From contig VHZZ01000529.1 in NCBI GenBank assembly GCA_009801015.1, forward strand, positions 88,377 through 135,412: a stretch of DNA of 47,036 nucleotides, in the 5' to 3' direction. A model generated the notes under the pieces. That model saw nothing but the letters and a program-made list of their open reading frames with translations, was not told the origin of the DNA and made no database searches. Position 1 is the stretch's first letter. Each line of letters starts with the position of its first letter. The position numbers and the translations under genes are program-made. Positions 21,899 through 34,811 of this stretch are shown one piece after another. The stretch comes from Silene noctiflora (Eukaryota > Streptophyta > Magnoliopsida > Caryophyllales > Caryophyllaceae).

Positions 21899-22885
21899 CT
21901 TGAAAAATTTCTGGAAAGAATTAGTATGACAAGAAGAATCAACGAACTTTTTTTCATAATGATTTACATAGGTGCAAATGTGAAATTTTACATTTAGCGA
22001 CACCGAGATACGGAAATCTAAATTAATAATCAGCTAATCTATTACCTATGTTAGAATACTAAACTAACACTATTAAAGATACATTTACTGATATTAATTA
22101 GCCCACAAGGGTACATATGTACTAATGCTTCCTTCTAACAAGAAAAAAAGTGCTGTATTTCTTCATTTCCTTCAATCCGATGTTGACTTGCAACCAAACA
22201 GGAACATGGGTTGATCTCCACTTTGTAGCAACGGGCAGCTGAGCCTGGCCGCGTTTCAGTCCCACCACGCTGTCAGCTGTACCCGAATGCGACTGTGCAA
22301 ATTATGGGCCAGCATTCAAATGGCGGACAAGAGAATTAAAATCATTCAAGTACAGCCAAATAGCCAATACAGGCATAAAAGTCAAGGGTCCTCCACCTAT
22401 TTACTCCAACTTGGCTCAAAGTGTCAAAACCGACCCAGAGATGAAATTATGGATAAGGGCATTTTTCGTTAATGATTCTGAAGTGTCAAACACGAACATG
22501 CTGTATTGCAGTTGCAGCCAAAGAGAAGTGTCGAAGTAAAATCTCTCTCCCTCGAAAGAGTATTGGTATCCATCACCTTTAGTCAAGAAATCGACTTTGA
22601 GGCTTCCACACAAATACAAGAGGTAGAGATCAATCCAGGTTCCACAATCTCAGTGCCCCCACCAAGGGTTAAAGGAGTCCCTATCTCATGGATATGTATA
22701 TCTCAAAGTGGTCTATACGAGCACATGATTTGCTCCTTTCTGGACCACTCAATGCTAAATTCCTCCCAAGAATCAACCAAATAAACACATGATGATGCCG
22801 GAATTATCCCAAAAACAACATTGAGAATCGACTGCCCTTGGATTCACTGTATATTAAAGGCTCATGATCGTTCCAAGGGTTACTT
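21899..22885. other. 3' flank of the WD40 gene
   Basis: No independent gene is recognised. The part next to 22885 probably contains the 3' UTR of the minus-strand WD40 gene. The opposing short ORFs at 22416-22784 have no family signature. Confidence 0.4.
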
Positions 22886-25800
22886 TCAATGGGGTACAGG
22901 TAAACCGTAATTAAGGAATGATCTAATCCTTCCGTCCCAACCAGCAGTCACAATGACCATACCCCAGGCATGGGAGTCCGACTTGCTTTGACATGTTCTA
23001 AGGAATTTGTATTCGGACTTGTGTATGGAAGAGGTTTTCTTTGGATTAAGAAGCTTTTCCTCGGGCCATAATGCCGACCCTTTAGGGTAGTTTGACTCTT
23101 GAAATAAATCTTCCCCACATGAGAAATTGATGGGGGAAAAAGGTGGTCCATGACGAGTTACTTTGTTGAAGGCAACATTTTGATGTTTGTTACCTCGGGT
23201 CTCATTTTGAAGCCCTGGCCAAGGCAGGGCGATAGAAGCATTGGAAATAAACCGCTCTGATGACTTGACCTTCTTAATGTGCGACGATTCTCTGGAGTCG
23301 TGGTCAGCACACTTCCATATGTGAACACTAGAATCTTCGGAAGCTGAGATTATATGTTTCCCATCAGATGTGAACTGGGCTGAGCTAAAAGTTCCAGAGC
23401 TTCGAGCACCCTTGGCCTTGTATTTGCCGATCACATCTACACCTTGGACTATTCTAAATTGTGAATCAGCACAAGAAATCATCACTTTGCTTGGATCTCG
23501 GGGGCAGAACTGCAGTGAAAGAAATTATAAATGAGAATCATAGACCAGCTGAGTACATAATGAACTTAAGATTCTAATCAGTGGCGGACGAGGGCGCTGG
23601 CAAAGCCTGCTAACAGCTAAAGTAATGATAAACATGAATTTTGAAAACATTTTTTACTTTTTTTTTAAATTCCTTTGTTGCATTACTAATTTGTCACTCC
23701 TAACAAAAAAAAATCACTCTATTTGGCCCTCCAAAAAAGAATCTCTATTATTCTGGGTATGGATTTAATTATCAGCAGCGACACCGATACGTGACTGAGT
23801 TATAAAGGTTTTGTATGTCACATTTAGCAAGATTCGACCACTACATCCAATATCGCAACTGAAACCCATATCTAATACGAAGTACTATACTTCCGGGTGA
23901 CGGGGTATGACTGATTACCTGGAAGCCAGTTATCCTTTTCCCTGATGATTTTTTCTTGTTGTGTAAAGAAATTTGAGCATGAAGCTGCAATTGATAATCT
24001 GGAAAAAATAAATCAAAAATTGTCAAATACATTTCGGGAATAATGCATCTGCCAGATGATTGCAGGAGTACAGAACAACAAATAAAAAGATCTGACACCT
24101 AAATTATTAATTTTTTGATAATTCACTCTACCTGCTAATAATGTCTGCCTTTTGCAGAAGATGTTTCATTTATCATATTTTAATGAACTAAATAAACCAC
24201 CGAAATATATACCTGATATGCTGAAAAACCGGCAACTTCCTGATCTTGAGCCAATGATTCCTCCCTGAAGAAGAAAAAATAAGGCGTTATTTTCGAACTT
24301 GTTTTAAATGTTGAATGATACCCAGTTTGAGATGACTGCTTAAAATTACTGTGACATACCCGACCATCAGGGCAATAGCAGACCGCAGTGACAATATCTT
24401 TAATTTCAGTCCAATATACAACTTTACAAAGAGAGATTTCCCAAACACGAATTTTCCCATCTATCGATCCACTAATGAAGTGATTTTCATCCACCGGATT
24501 AAACTCAACGCATGTCACTGCATCACAGTCAATAGAATATATATGATGAGAGAATAAATTTGCACGAGTTAAGAACTACGGTAGGAAAGCAATTTGACAA
24601 TCAGCCGGACTAAGAAGCCAGCTAAGTATAAAGTAAACCAGGCACATACCATAATTGTTATGAGGAAATACTTTGAGGCAATGGCTGTGCCCAACTCGCC
24701 ACAACCGAACAGTTTTGTCTACTGATGATGACAATAGGCACTGCATTGCAAAGGCGAGGTATGAAATCACCAATTCAAGACAAAGGGAAATCACAGAATA
24801 TGAGGCGGCCTCATTATAATATTAACATGAGCTTCTCTCACAAATTCACAAGATATTAAAATGAAACCGCCATCCATAAGACTAATTCGAAAGAAAGTAC
24901 GAAGTAACACATTTGTATTCACTTACATTACTGTTAGACCATGAGAGATCCAGAATTTCACTAGTGTGCCCTCCAAACTCATGAACTGGCTTCTCCGACA
25001 CACGGAACACCGTAGGAGGAAGGACTACACAGGCAGAATCTGAGTTCCTCCTCAACCCAACGTTTTTTTCTTTCTCGGTGCTAAGTGGCTTCAATTCCGA
25101 GAACTGATTCATCGTGAAGTAGACAGACGATGGATCCATATTAGGAATATCTCTCTCAATTGATCTATCAACCTCCATCACTTGCCACACCCTCACAATT
25201 CTATCTTCACCACCACTAGCAAGAAATTGTCCATCAGGACTAAATTTCATCGTCAAGATTGCGCCTTTGTGAGCTTGGATGGTTTGCCCAGAGTAAAGCG
25301 CGGAAAGATCCTTAGAATGCTTCCCAGACTGATGAACTTTTACCCTCTGAATTCTTTCCTGGAAAGTCGAATCATACTCACATGATTCCTCTCCATTTTC
25401 AGTCACACAAGAAAAGCTCCGTAATCTACTGAGCCACCATTTCTTCACCTTCTTCGTTGGCCCCACGGAACAATCCTTATCCGTGTTTTTAACAGGCAAG
25501 AATTCCCCACTAAATGAAGATGAACTCGGGTTCATCTGAGGCCGCTGAGCATCTACATCACCCTCAACTCCACCAATCCGATCCTCAACTCCATGGGTAA
25601 AATCCCCCTTAGGAGTCAAATCTCCAGAACCACTCAAATCATCACACGACAAACTTGACAAAGAAGACATACTTGTTGACAACTCATGTTGAGAACCTTC
25701 ATTTCTAACATTCTTAACCTCTCTTTCACAATCACTACTTTCTTCGGAATCATAACCAGCTATCTCATCTACATTCAACCCCAACCACTTAAAGAATTTA

Positions 25801-25940
25801 CTCCGACGGGCCTCGACACTTTCGGGATTGTGTATCCAAACATCAAACTGACTACTACAAGACACACAATTCTCATCATCAATTTCCTCAAGTGCATCAA
25901 AATAATTATTTTCACTAAGATCACTGCATGAATCCAACAT
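22886..25940 (-). CDS. Plant WD40-repeat protein, WDR44/YMR102C-like (672 aa)
   Basis: Six coding exons: 25940-24927, 24740-24650, 24517-24360, 24264-24213, 23998-23919 and 23509-22886 (stop). All junctions are GT-AG and the phases join without a break. Residues 1-220 are acidic and Ser-rich, probably disordered, with a conserved-looking [12 protein letters not shown] at 44-55 and a basic [15 protein letters not shown] at 163-177. WD repeats follow. Repeat 1 is at 221-254 ([10 protein letters not shown]). Repeat 2 starts at 319 and crosses intron 1 ([11 protein letters not shown]). Repeat 3 contains [11 protein letters not shown]. Later, weaker ones contain [11 protein letters not shown] and, at the end, [11 protein letters not shown]. 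The long insert between repeats 1 and 2 is typical of this plant family (for example At2g37670 and At5g24320, from memory). The function is unknown; a beta-propeller scaffold, probably cytosolic or nuclear, is inferred. An intron in the 5' UTR upstream of 25940 is likely. Confidence 0.92.
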
Positions 25941-27060
25941 TTTGTTTGAACAAAAGTCTCAAGTCTCAACCCATCAAAGTATCAAACCCCTTCTCAAGCA
26001 ACCAACTTTATATAATCCTTAACAATGTGCAAAATGCCTGAATTCCCTCCAAACAAAGGAACATCAGTAAGTCAAAATTACATAAACAAATGCAAAAACA
26101 TATAAAAATAGTATTCCGATCTCAGTCATTTGTTTACCTTTTATATTCATTGTAAGGTGTATTTTAATCAACATTAAACAAATGATTGGGACAAACGGAA
26201 GTAATAAACAAAAAAAAAAAAACACATATTCCAAGACAGTAATATTATACTAATCCACAAAAACAAACAGAAAACAATTCTAGTTTGAAGTACAAAACAC
26301 AAGAAATTATAACATGGATCCCGATCCATATATCCATTGAACATGGGTTATTACTTATTGACCACATCAGTTACATCACACTTCAACATTTTACAAATAA
26401 GCAAAATTATAAAAATCACATCCGACCCTCCTTACCCGCAATTTGCAGGAGTCATTGAGACACTCGGCTAATGTTATCGAGACGAAAAATTATTTACATT
26501 TTCACTTGTCCACCAAAATTAAGCAAAACCCAAAAAAACCCATCAAATTAAAACCCGACTAAACACAAAATTTACAATCAAAATTCAAATTAACTACTCT
26601 AATTCACTAAAAATCAAATTGCACCCAGAAAACACAAAACAAAGAACCAAATTTTACATAATTAAGTAAATAACCATACAAAATTTAAATTAAATAAGAG
26701 AGAATCTCACATGAGTATGAAAAAGAAGTATCTGAAGTCTTGTACTATGAATTGCACCAAGAAATTAAGCAAAAAAAGTTTACAAATTGCTGCAATTTTG
26801 GGTACAAAACAAAAAAGAAATGAAATTAAATAAAAATTGAGACAATTATATGATATCCTTTTATTACACCAAAATGGAAAACAATAATCAGTACTATTTG
26901 AAGCAACTTAAAAATATGTTTGATTCTTTCCTTTGTTATTTTTATAATTTAATTTTAAAATTAAAAATTGGAGAATAAATAATGTATAGTGAGAAAGAGG
27001 AGAGAAATGGGTCCTTGGGGTTTGGTGTTTGGTGTTTGGTGTTTGTAAGATGAAATAAAA
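25941..27060. promoter_or_regulatory. Upstream region of the WD40 gene (5' UTR, likely intron and promoter)
   Basis: No coding exon is seen. A short tandem run of the 7-mer TTTGGTG (four units) lies at about 27020-27044, and GAGAAAGAGGAGAGAAA-type purine sequence sits at 26988-27008 (minus strand CT-rich), as often found near plant transcription starts. The start site cannot be fixed from sequence alone. Confidence 0.35.
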
Positions 27061-28241
27061 ATATTGAGGACCCAAGAAATATGAGAGGTGGGTTGTTGAT
27101 TTGTAGGAGTAGAAAATATGGATTATGGATTTTGGAACGATTCTTATTTAATACGGTACTATCTTAACTCTAACGGTTTTTATATTCGACCGATTAAAAT
27201 AGTGGTGTAAAATGTAGATACACAAATACTACTCTATAACCGGTTGTACTAAAGTATTGTACAAACATAACAAATCTAACCGAACAAATCTAACCGAGCT
27301 TATGTATATTTTTTTCAAAATTTTATAATTTTTTTTATTTATATTTAAATTTTTTAATGTCAAAATTAATATTTAGTTGAGCTTATATATACTATTCTTC
27401 GGTTTTATTATAATTTTTTAAAATCAATCTTTTTATTATGGAGCTTAGATTCTTTCAAATAAAGTTCATAATGTATAAGTCTAAGCTCAAATAATTCATT
27501 ATAAAGCTATTATTTTCTATACAGCCAATATAACTGGTTGTATAGTCTACTTACTGTGTAAATATTCGTAAAATAGGATTGTAAAAGGTTTTTAATTGAG
27601 AAAGTTTTAAGTGGATGGATTTCTGATTTCGGGAGTATAATCTTTATTGATTATATATGTGGCTATATTTGTTGGGGAATATTAACGTTTACACTTTCTT
27701 TTTTAGTTTTCAAATCTTGGGGTATATTTGTTCATTGATGGATGGCATGATAAGTTTTAAATTGCAAATCAAATAATTGATGAAAATCAATGAAAATGAT
27801 TTTCAATGATGGAGGTTACAATTATTTGGAAATGTGATATGTGAACATGAAACTGTTGAGTTAATGAGTCGTGCTTATAATTAATAAAGAAAATATAAAA
27901 TAAGTTATGACTTAATTCGATATTTTGAAAATTGAAATAGATAATAAATGACAGATTTTATCAATAGATTTGATCAATACTATAATACCGTCAGCAAAAT
28001 TGTTAGGAAATTTGGTAAACAATAATTTAAATTGGCGGATAGTTTTATTTGTCTAAAATAACGGAATAACTTCATTATGTATAACAATCTTGTGACAAAT
28101 GTCTTTTGCATATTTATTTTGACAATTTTCTCATGCTTGCTAGGACTAGGACTTAGGAGTGGCACAATGTTGTGAGTTGACAAATTAAATTGTTATTTAT
28201 CAATAACTTATGTTATGGGTGAGAATTAAATTTTAGCTCTC
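27061..28241. other. AT-rich intergenic, no gene seen
   Basis: Low-complexity TTTATTATAATTTTTTAAAA-like DNA. ORFs are short and compositionally random. Confidence 0.5.
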
Positions 28242-28314
28242 TTACCAAAAATATATTGACATGGTTTTATTACTTAAACTAATTCTGGTTCTTTTACCAA
28301 AAATATATTGACAT
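28242..28314. repeat. Direct repeat, 21 bp, 52 bp apart
   Basis: TTACCAAAAATATATTGACA plus one T is present identically at 28242-28262 and 28294-28314. It may be a relic of a local duplication. Confidence 0.85.
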
Positions 28315-28587
28315 ACTAGTACAGCAGAACATAATAAAAAAAATTGTCATTTATCTAAGAAAACTATATACTCGACCAAAATGACAATATGAAAAATATT
28401 CCATTTATTTACGAAGTTAATTACTTTCACAACCCCTTTTTTATTTTATGAAAATGACCGGGAATTTTGACGTTAAAGTAGCTAGCAAATATAGAAGTGT
28501 GATTTACGAAGATTTCTCCCTCCCCAAATTTAATCGTCGGTTGTAACTAATCGACTTCCTTAAATAAATTTATGCATTAGTTACTAA

Positions 28588-28791
28588 CCTCTCTGTCCCA
28601 GTTATTTGTTATCTTATTTCATTTTTGGGTGTCTCGGTCAATTATTGTCCTTTTTATTTTAAGAATGAATTCGATGAGTAATTTGATCATTTACACACCA
28701 AATGGTACACTTGTCATTTCGTAATTAACCTCCTCCTCTTTTCTTGATCTTTGTGTTAAAATCAGAGAACAACAATTGACCGGGACGAGGA
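28588..28791. mobile_element. Stowaway-like MITE (degenerate)
   Basis: Left end CCTCTCTGTCCCAGTTATTT and right end AATTGACCGGGACGAGGAAC form an imperfect inverted repeat resembling Stowaway termini (CTCCCTCCGTCCC). The interior has no ORF. The TA target duplication is not clear. Confidence 0.5.
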
Positions 28792-29209
28792 ACTAGATAC
28801 CCCTCCATGTATTCTATGAATCCAACCTCAAGTAAAAACAGTAATTCTAGCATGTATCATGATTTATAATCATCCGTGACGTTAGAAGATTAACCCATTT
28901 GACTATATTTTTAATTTAGTGCAACAAATTTCGAGATTCTATATAAAATTAAGTTACTCCTAAATTATAGTTCGAAGATTCCCATGAGACATGCGAGTCG
29001 ATAAGGTAAATTATAATTACAAAAATAATTTAATATTGAAAGTCGTCGGCTAAACAATTAGGACTTTGAAATTTGCTATACTTGGACGGTCTAACCTATA
29101 TGGTCAACACTTCTTGCTGATTTTCAGCTCTACCAAAATACTCTTTTTACAGAAATTATTCAATTACTATTATCCACCAATCTTGTGACCCCTATACTAT
29201 GACCCATTT

Positions 29210-29387
29210 ATCTTGACGGACAATATCCGTCACAAGTTTATGACGGATCAAATAAAACTCATTTTGGAACATAAGAATAAGCCTTTTGTAATTACCTAGC
29301 CACTCTTACTTTTGTTTTATTTACCCTGAGTGATATTTAACCTGTCACAAACTTGTGACGGATATACCCGTTACAAGGAAGACTTAT
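29210..29387. mobile_element. MITE, GTGACGGATA family
   Basis: TTGACGGACAATATCCGTCA on the left and GTGACGGATATACCCGTTAC near the right form the ends. GTCACAAGTTTATGACGGAT mirrors CCTGTCACAAACTTGTGACG. Same family as 21154-21332. Confidence 0.65.
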
Positions 29388-29551
29388 CGTTATCTTGGAT
29401 ACTACCCTATAAATGTATGGCTATTTTAATACTCTAGTATTCTGCTTACATAAAAAAAGTTCAGTTAGTACTATATGCGTCCCCTCGAAAATGACATGAA
29501 CCTTTCTGAAAATATAAATTTTGTAAAGAAAATTTTAATCAAATTCACTTA

Positions 29552-29919
29552 GACCATCCCCAAGCAGAAAGTCGAGTTAATCAGGTCACCCAAATTTTTC
29601 CTCTTAATTACACCTTATTAATCTTGACCCATTTTCACCCTCTCAATCAGAAAGTCGCGACCTAGGTCACCAACCCAATCATTTTCCACTTTATGATGTA
29701 AATAGTTGTACTTTTTTTTTTGTTCATTTAATGTTGTAAGCCAATAACAAGTTGTCACATGTAAGGTCACCACTTTTTTCAAGACCTCAACTCAAGGGCA
29801 CAAATTGGCCCTCACCCTTTCAAGGTCACCCTAATTACTCTCTTATTAGTACTTAATTACGTCATTAGGACGACCCAACAAGGTCACGACCCGGTTGGTG
29901 ACCTTGCTTGGGGATAGTC
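29552..29919. mobile_element. PIF/Harbinger-like MITE with TTA target duplication
   Basis: Left end GACCATCCCCAAGCA and right end TGCTTGGGGATAGTC are inverted with one mismatch. Both sides are flanked by TTA (29549-29551 and 29920-29922), the usual PIF/Harbinger target. AGGTCACC and GGTGACC words repeat within. No transposase is encoded. Confidence 0.72.
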
Positions 29920-29996
29920 TTAGCTAGTAAATGGTCATTATTATATTTTGAAAAAAAGAAAAATATTATTGTAACATGTATGTATGTCATTGATAA

Positions 29997-30438
29997 AAGA
30001 GTAAATTATCAATAACTCATTTTTAAAGTGCACTTTTTAAAACTTACTCCCATTTAAAAAAAAAAATTACATTCAAAATATTGCAAAAAATTAAAAATTG
30101 CTCCCTAACTCATATTTTGACATTTTTATGACAAAAATGGCTCTCATTTTTTTATTTTTCATATGATTATAGAATTTCATTACAATTTTGCCCACCATTC
30201 TGCCACCCAATAACTCCACAGTCAACTACCACAATCCTCCATCCAAAGTACACAATCATATTCGTCATATGAGAATAAAAAATCAGGGGAATTTTTGTCG
30301 TAAAAATGTAAAAATAGGAGTTTTGGAACATTTTTAAAATTTTTGTAATACTTTGGGTATAATTTTTAAACTTTTCTTTAAAAGAGGGTAAGTTTTAAAA
30401 AGTGTATTTTAAAAAGGAGTTATTGATAATTTACTCTT
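29997..30438. mobile_element. Foldback element with long terminal inverted repeats
   Basis: The left end AAGAGTAAATTATCAATAAC is exactly the reverse complement of the right end. The inversion continues inward through TTTTTAAAACTTACTC, the TGACATTTTTATGACAAAAA / TTTTTGTCGTAAAAATGTAA pair, and the CATATGAT / CATATGAGA pair, so each arm is about 180 bp. No ORF is present. The target duplication is uncertain. Confidence 0.8.
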
Positions 30439-33400
30439 GGTAAAAAAAAAAATACATCAGGTGTATCAGGTCATCGCACATCTCATGCAATAAGATAATT
30501 AAAAAGAATTGAGAATCATTATCAGACATATATACGTATATAACTAAAACTATATAACTATATAAATGGAATCCAAGTATAATAAAATGTTAACTGGTTG
30601 AAGTGTACGATAACGTGATATCAAATATGCCGAACCTCTTTTATTATTGATAGCACACTAAGGTCCACTTTGAATTAATTTTGCCAATAATTATATACCG
30701 AGCTTTATTTTTTAGGGTTGTTAAAAAGGAAGTGTCTCCTCTTAGGTTTTTACCATATGCTTAAGCTCTTTCTAATGACATTAAAAATTTACGATGCCAT
30801 TTAAGATAAAATACAATTCATCATAAAAGATAACGGTACTTCGTAGTCATGTCTCGTTTGAAAAAAAATTAAGAAACTCTAATTAACAACTTGATTAACC
30901 CATTCAATTTACTTAACTATTAAATACATTGTTTTTCTTTTCGAAAAAGGAGCCATATTACGATTTTAAAGCTAAAAATATTCGAACCTAGGTTATGAAT
31001 TTTAACTAATCAATAAATGACAACCTATTTTTACAACAACATACTAATTTCGAGCATGAAACAAAATCGTAGGTGAACTATGTCGTCACACACACCTTCA
31101 ATAGTAGAAAATAATTATGGAATATAATTATTTGATGTAACAGAAAGAAATGATTTAGGGTCACTAATAATCAAGTTATAATTAATTAATTAATTAATTA
31201 CAAAATCCAGCTCATTTTCTTAACAAACGTAAACATTCAAATTAAAGGTGCCATACATTTGTAAATAATAATGTGAAGCATTTAGTAAATAATGGGATTT
31301 AGTTGTGGTCATGTGCTCATTATTAATTGGTTTGTTGTTGGGAAGAATATTGCATGTTATTCTTTGTAAATTAGAGAATTTTTCGTACGATTTTCAGATG
31401 ATATATACCCTTTCGGTGTAGGGTACCAGCCAGCATTTTCTGTCCAATTTGTATCTTAACTATCGGAATTATATGACATTCATACTATGAATGATGCTAC
31501 CCTTTCAAAACAAATCAATGTAAATTCTTAAATTAGAGTTTTTACCTATGTATTACATGAGGTAATATTTAAAGATGAATTGAAATTGAAAACAACCATT
31601 ATACAAAACTCGAAGTTCACCGAATAATATTCTGTTATATATGTTTTAACTTAACGGTTAAGATGTTGCTATCGTGGATAATAAGTCCAGATTCGAGTTC
31701 CTCTTCCCGTTATATTATTATAACTCATCACTCGTGACTGATTTAGTGTGTTCGTTTCACAAACTCTTTATTCTAGATAGTTTCGTTATTGCAAATATTT
31801 TTGAACTCAAGATAGATGTACAACTTCACAAGTATCAACTCTTAGTAAAAGAATTGTCTCACGTTATAAAACGTTCTTAGGCTCTATCTTTCTAACTTAA
31901 TTTCAGTTCGGCTAAGTTTAGTTCAGCTCAACTTTATTCGGTTCAGTTTTACTCAACTCCATTCATTTCAACCCAACTATTCAGCCCAAATCTACTGAAA
32001 TTAACTCTTAATTCATCTCTATTCAATTATGCTCAACTCCATTCGGTACAATACAGTTCAGTTCAGCACAACTTCGCCGACAATAAAGCATTACTATATC
32101 ATTTGTGTTTATGTTAAAGTTCTAAAAAAACACATATAACAAAACTAGAAACTTTAATAAGTCTACTACTAAGTCAATTTAAGAGTGCCTACAATGTTTA
32201 TGTCTTCACTATGACCCAACAAATAATGACAAATTCAAAAAGTAATTGGTAGCTTTGTTTGCATTTTGCATGGCAATCCAACTTTAATTAGGTAGGTCGT
32301 GTGCTAATAAGTAACTTGTTTGAGCACTTTATATGATAATAAATTGATAATAATAAATTAATAATCATAAGGTGTAGTTACATTTTCAACTCTTATTATG
32401 TTTTACACTTGCATGTATGTCTCCAATTTGAGGGATTAGTCTACTAAGTAGGTTCCTTCTTTCTCATAAATTACAACCAATAAAAATTTAAGAACCCTTT
32501 GCTTTTTATGTAAAAAAAGGTAACATTATAATTGTGTTCTTCGAAAAGGAATTCAATTTTGTTGCAGTCTCTTTCAACTCTAACTAATTAGAATGTGAAT
32601 GTTTGTTCCTACATTATTACTAGGCCACTCTATAAGTTTACCTCGTGTTTCGCACAATAATCTTTTGTGTATTCATGTGAACTATATTTCGGGTTTAATT
32701 TCACAAATGTTCATTTAAGACGGGTATAACCGTCTTAATTTTAAGATGGATAAAGTATCACATAAGTATTTTGAACAAATAATACATGTAACTATAATTC
32801 TGGTTATTAGTATTACTAGTCTAGACCCCGTGAATGCAATAAATGCATGATATATAAAGTTTTATTTTTAATAAATTACTTATACATTAGTGGTATCTCA
32901 TTAATTGTTTATATTTCTCGTTTTTCTATTTTGTTTTGAGAAAAAAAATGTGTAACTGACAATTAATCAAAAGAATTGAGTAATGCGTTGAAATATATTT
33001 TAAACAAAATATTTTTTTTACCACAAATCTAATGATTTCAATTCTAAATTCTCTTAATTTTTTTTCACGAAAGTAATAATAAAAATTTACAGTTTTGTTT
33101 TATTAGTAGTATAGATTATGTCATTCTCAAATAACGGTGTCTATAAAAGATTTATTAATTTATAGTTTTATATAAATTTAATTTATATTTTAATTAAGAG
33201 ATTATAGCATAGACTTTTATGAAAATAATATAATTTGATGAAAAAAATTAATTTTATTGAAAAGATAATAAGTTAATGAAACAAAATATAATTACATGTT
33301 TCCTTATTTAGTAAATGCAATTAATTGTAATTAGTTTCCTTATTTAAGAAAGATGCATTTTGAAGGGAAAAATTGTGAGATTACCTATTTTTTTAGTAAA

Positions 33401-33610
33401 TAGGGGATTATTGTTATTATTATGGTCATTATTGTTGTCATCGTCGTTAAGAAATCATAAAAATTAATTTATTATGTGTATAATTATGTGTTGCGTTTGT
33501 TTGGTGTTTCTCGTGTTTGGTTATAGAGTTGATTTCAATATACAAATGTTGGAAAAAAATCACACTATTCTTGCTTCTAGTATTTTAATTTAATAACAAA
33601 CTTGTAAAAA
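30439..33610. other. AT-rich gene-poor region
   Basis: No gene is recognised. A GTTCAG/TTCAACT-rich repeat at about 31895-32075 resembles the TGAAC repeat at the left end of the window, read on the other strand. AAGACGGGTATAACCGTCTT at 32718-32737 is a relic of the GACGG-type MITEs. A plus-strand 68-codon ORF at 31674-31880 has no signature. Confidence 0.5.
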
Positions 33611-33782
33611 CAGTGGCGGAGCTAGGATTTGAGTTAAGAGGGGGCGAAAATTTTTAGGGGGGCGGATGAGTAATAATATAAGGAACACTCGGAAAAATTC
33701 GAAAAGATTTAACAAAAAATTTCAAAAAACTCAACCGCCAAAGGGGACGGCCGCCCCTGCTAGCCCCGTATCTCCACCACTT
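33611..33782. mobile_element. hAT-type MITE with 8-bp target duplication
   Basis: Starts CAGTGGCGGAGCTAGGATTT and ends GCCCCGTATCTCCACCACTT, giving imperfect inverted ends. An exact 8-bp duplication TGTAAAAA flanks it (33603-33610 and 33783-33790), the length made by hAT transposases. Internal GGGGCG and CCGCCCC also mirror each other. Confidence 0.85.
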
Positions 33783-34032
33783 TGTAAAAAATACATTTCA
33801 TAGTACAATCGACCTTCTTTATACTTCCTCTAATTTGGCCCCTTGATTGATGCCTAAATGGAACACTTTTTTAAGAGGAGTAAAGTGAAAACTCTAATAA
33901 CTATTGTATTTTTTTAGGAAAAACTATTGTACTTACTAATGATCTAATTAACATGTTGGAAATTTGCGGTAACTATAAAGTGATTTATAATTATGATGCA
34001 TTGATGCCGACAATAAAAAAAAAGAAAATGAT

Positions 34033-34196
34033 AAATACAACCCATTGGGTTGTATTTAAGGAACTAAATAAGGAAAGAAATTCTTAATATATGCATTTGT
34101 TGCATTGGTTTATGTGTAATTTGGTATTAAATTCCTAAATTAATACTAAATATGAAAGATATTAAATGTTTAAATACAACCCAATGGGTTGTATTT
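34033..34196. mobile_element. Small element bounded by two palindromes
   Basis: Each end is a 25-bp palindrome made of AAATACAACCCA, one central base, then TGGGTTGTATTT (34033-34057 and 34172-34196). The central base is T on the left and A on the right, so the two ends are exact reverse complements. The interior is AT-rich and has no ORF. A MITE is likely; the superfamily is unknown. Confidence 0.6.
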
Positions 34197-34450
34197 AACA
34201 TTACCCTAAAAAAAATTCCCCATCATATATTTGGACGGGATCATATTCATATATTGCCAATATAACATTAACGTAATCGTAGTAACAATTCCATGGTCGG
34301 GACATTAAGACTTTTTTTTTTTGGCGTAAAGAGAGTTATAAGGAAAAATATAATGCTGATGTTTGAACCGAATTTATGAATACCACCCTCCTAACTTTAC
34401 CAATTAAATCAGTTGACTTCTGCCAGACTAACTTATTTTCTACCCACTGC

Positions 34451-34811
34451 CTAGGTAGCACCAAAACGGACACGGACACGACACGGACACGTGACACGGC
34501 ATCTTATGAAATTTAGGATACGGGACACGCTATTAAAATTTAATAAAATATATATTTTATGGTTATAAATAGCGTATAATTTCATTTTTTTAATGTATTT
34601 GATATTAAATTTACATAAGTGTAGGTAAAATTTAACCTTGACTATAAATAATTCCCATTTCCCAGCCAAACCCATCTTCTAATCAATTTCTTTTGACATT
34701 TTATTCCTCGTCTAACTATAGGCGTGTGTCCGACGAGTGTTGGGTGTCCGTGTGTCCGACACGGTGTCGGACACAGGACGGCTAGTTAGGAGGAGTGTCC
34801 GTGTTACCTAG
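34451..34811. mobile_element. hAT-like element with 8-bp target duplication
   Basis: Starts CTAGGTAGCACCAAAACGGA and ends AGTGTCCGTGTTACCTAG; the outer CTAGGTARCAC is inverted. An exact duplication CCCACTGC lies at 34443-34450 and 34812-34819. Subterminal sequence is full of GGACACGG and its inverse GTGTCCG. The 74-codon minus-strand ORF inside has no domain signature. Confidence 0.82.

Noticed and set aside
22416..22784. Opposing 67- and 92-codon ORFs next to the WD40 gene
   Set aside because: They are in the likely 3' UTR and have no domain; chance frames are the simplest account.
31640..31720. Possible tRNA-derived SINE head (CGGTTAAGATG, then AGATTCGAGTTCC)
   Set aside because: The A and B boxes match only loosely, and no tail or target duplication was found.
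34451..34675. 74-codon minus-strand ORF
   Set aside because: It lies wholly within a hAT-like MITE and has no recognisable protein feature.
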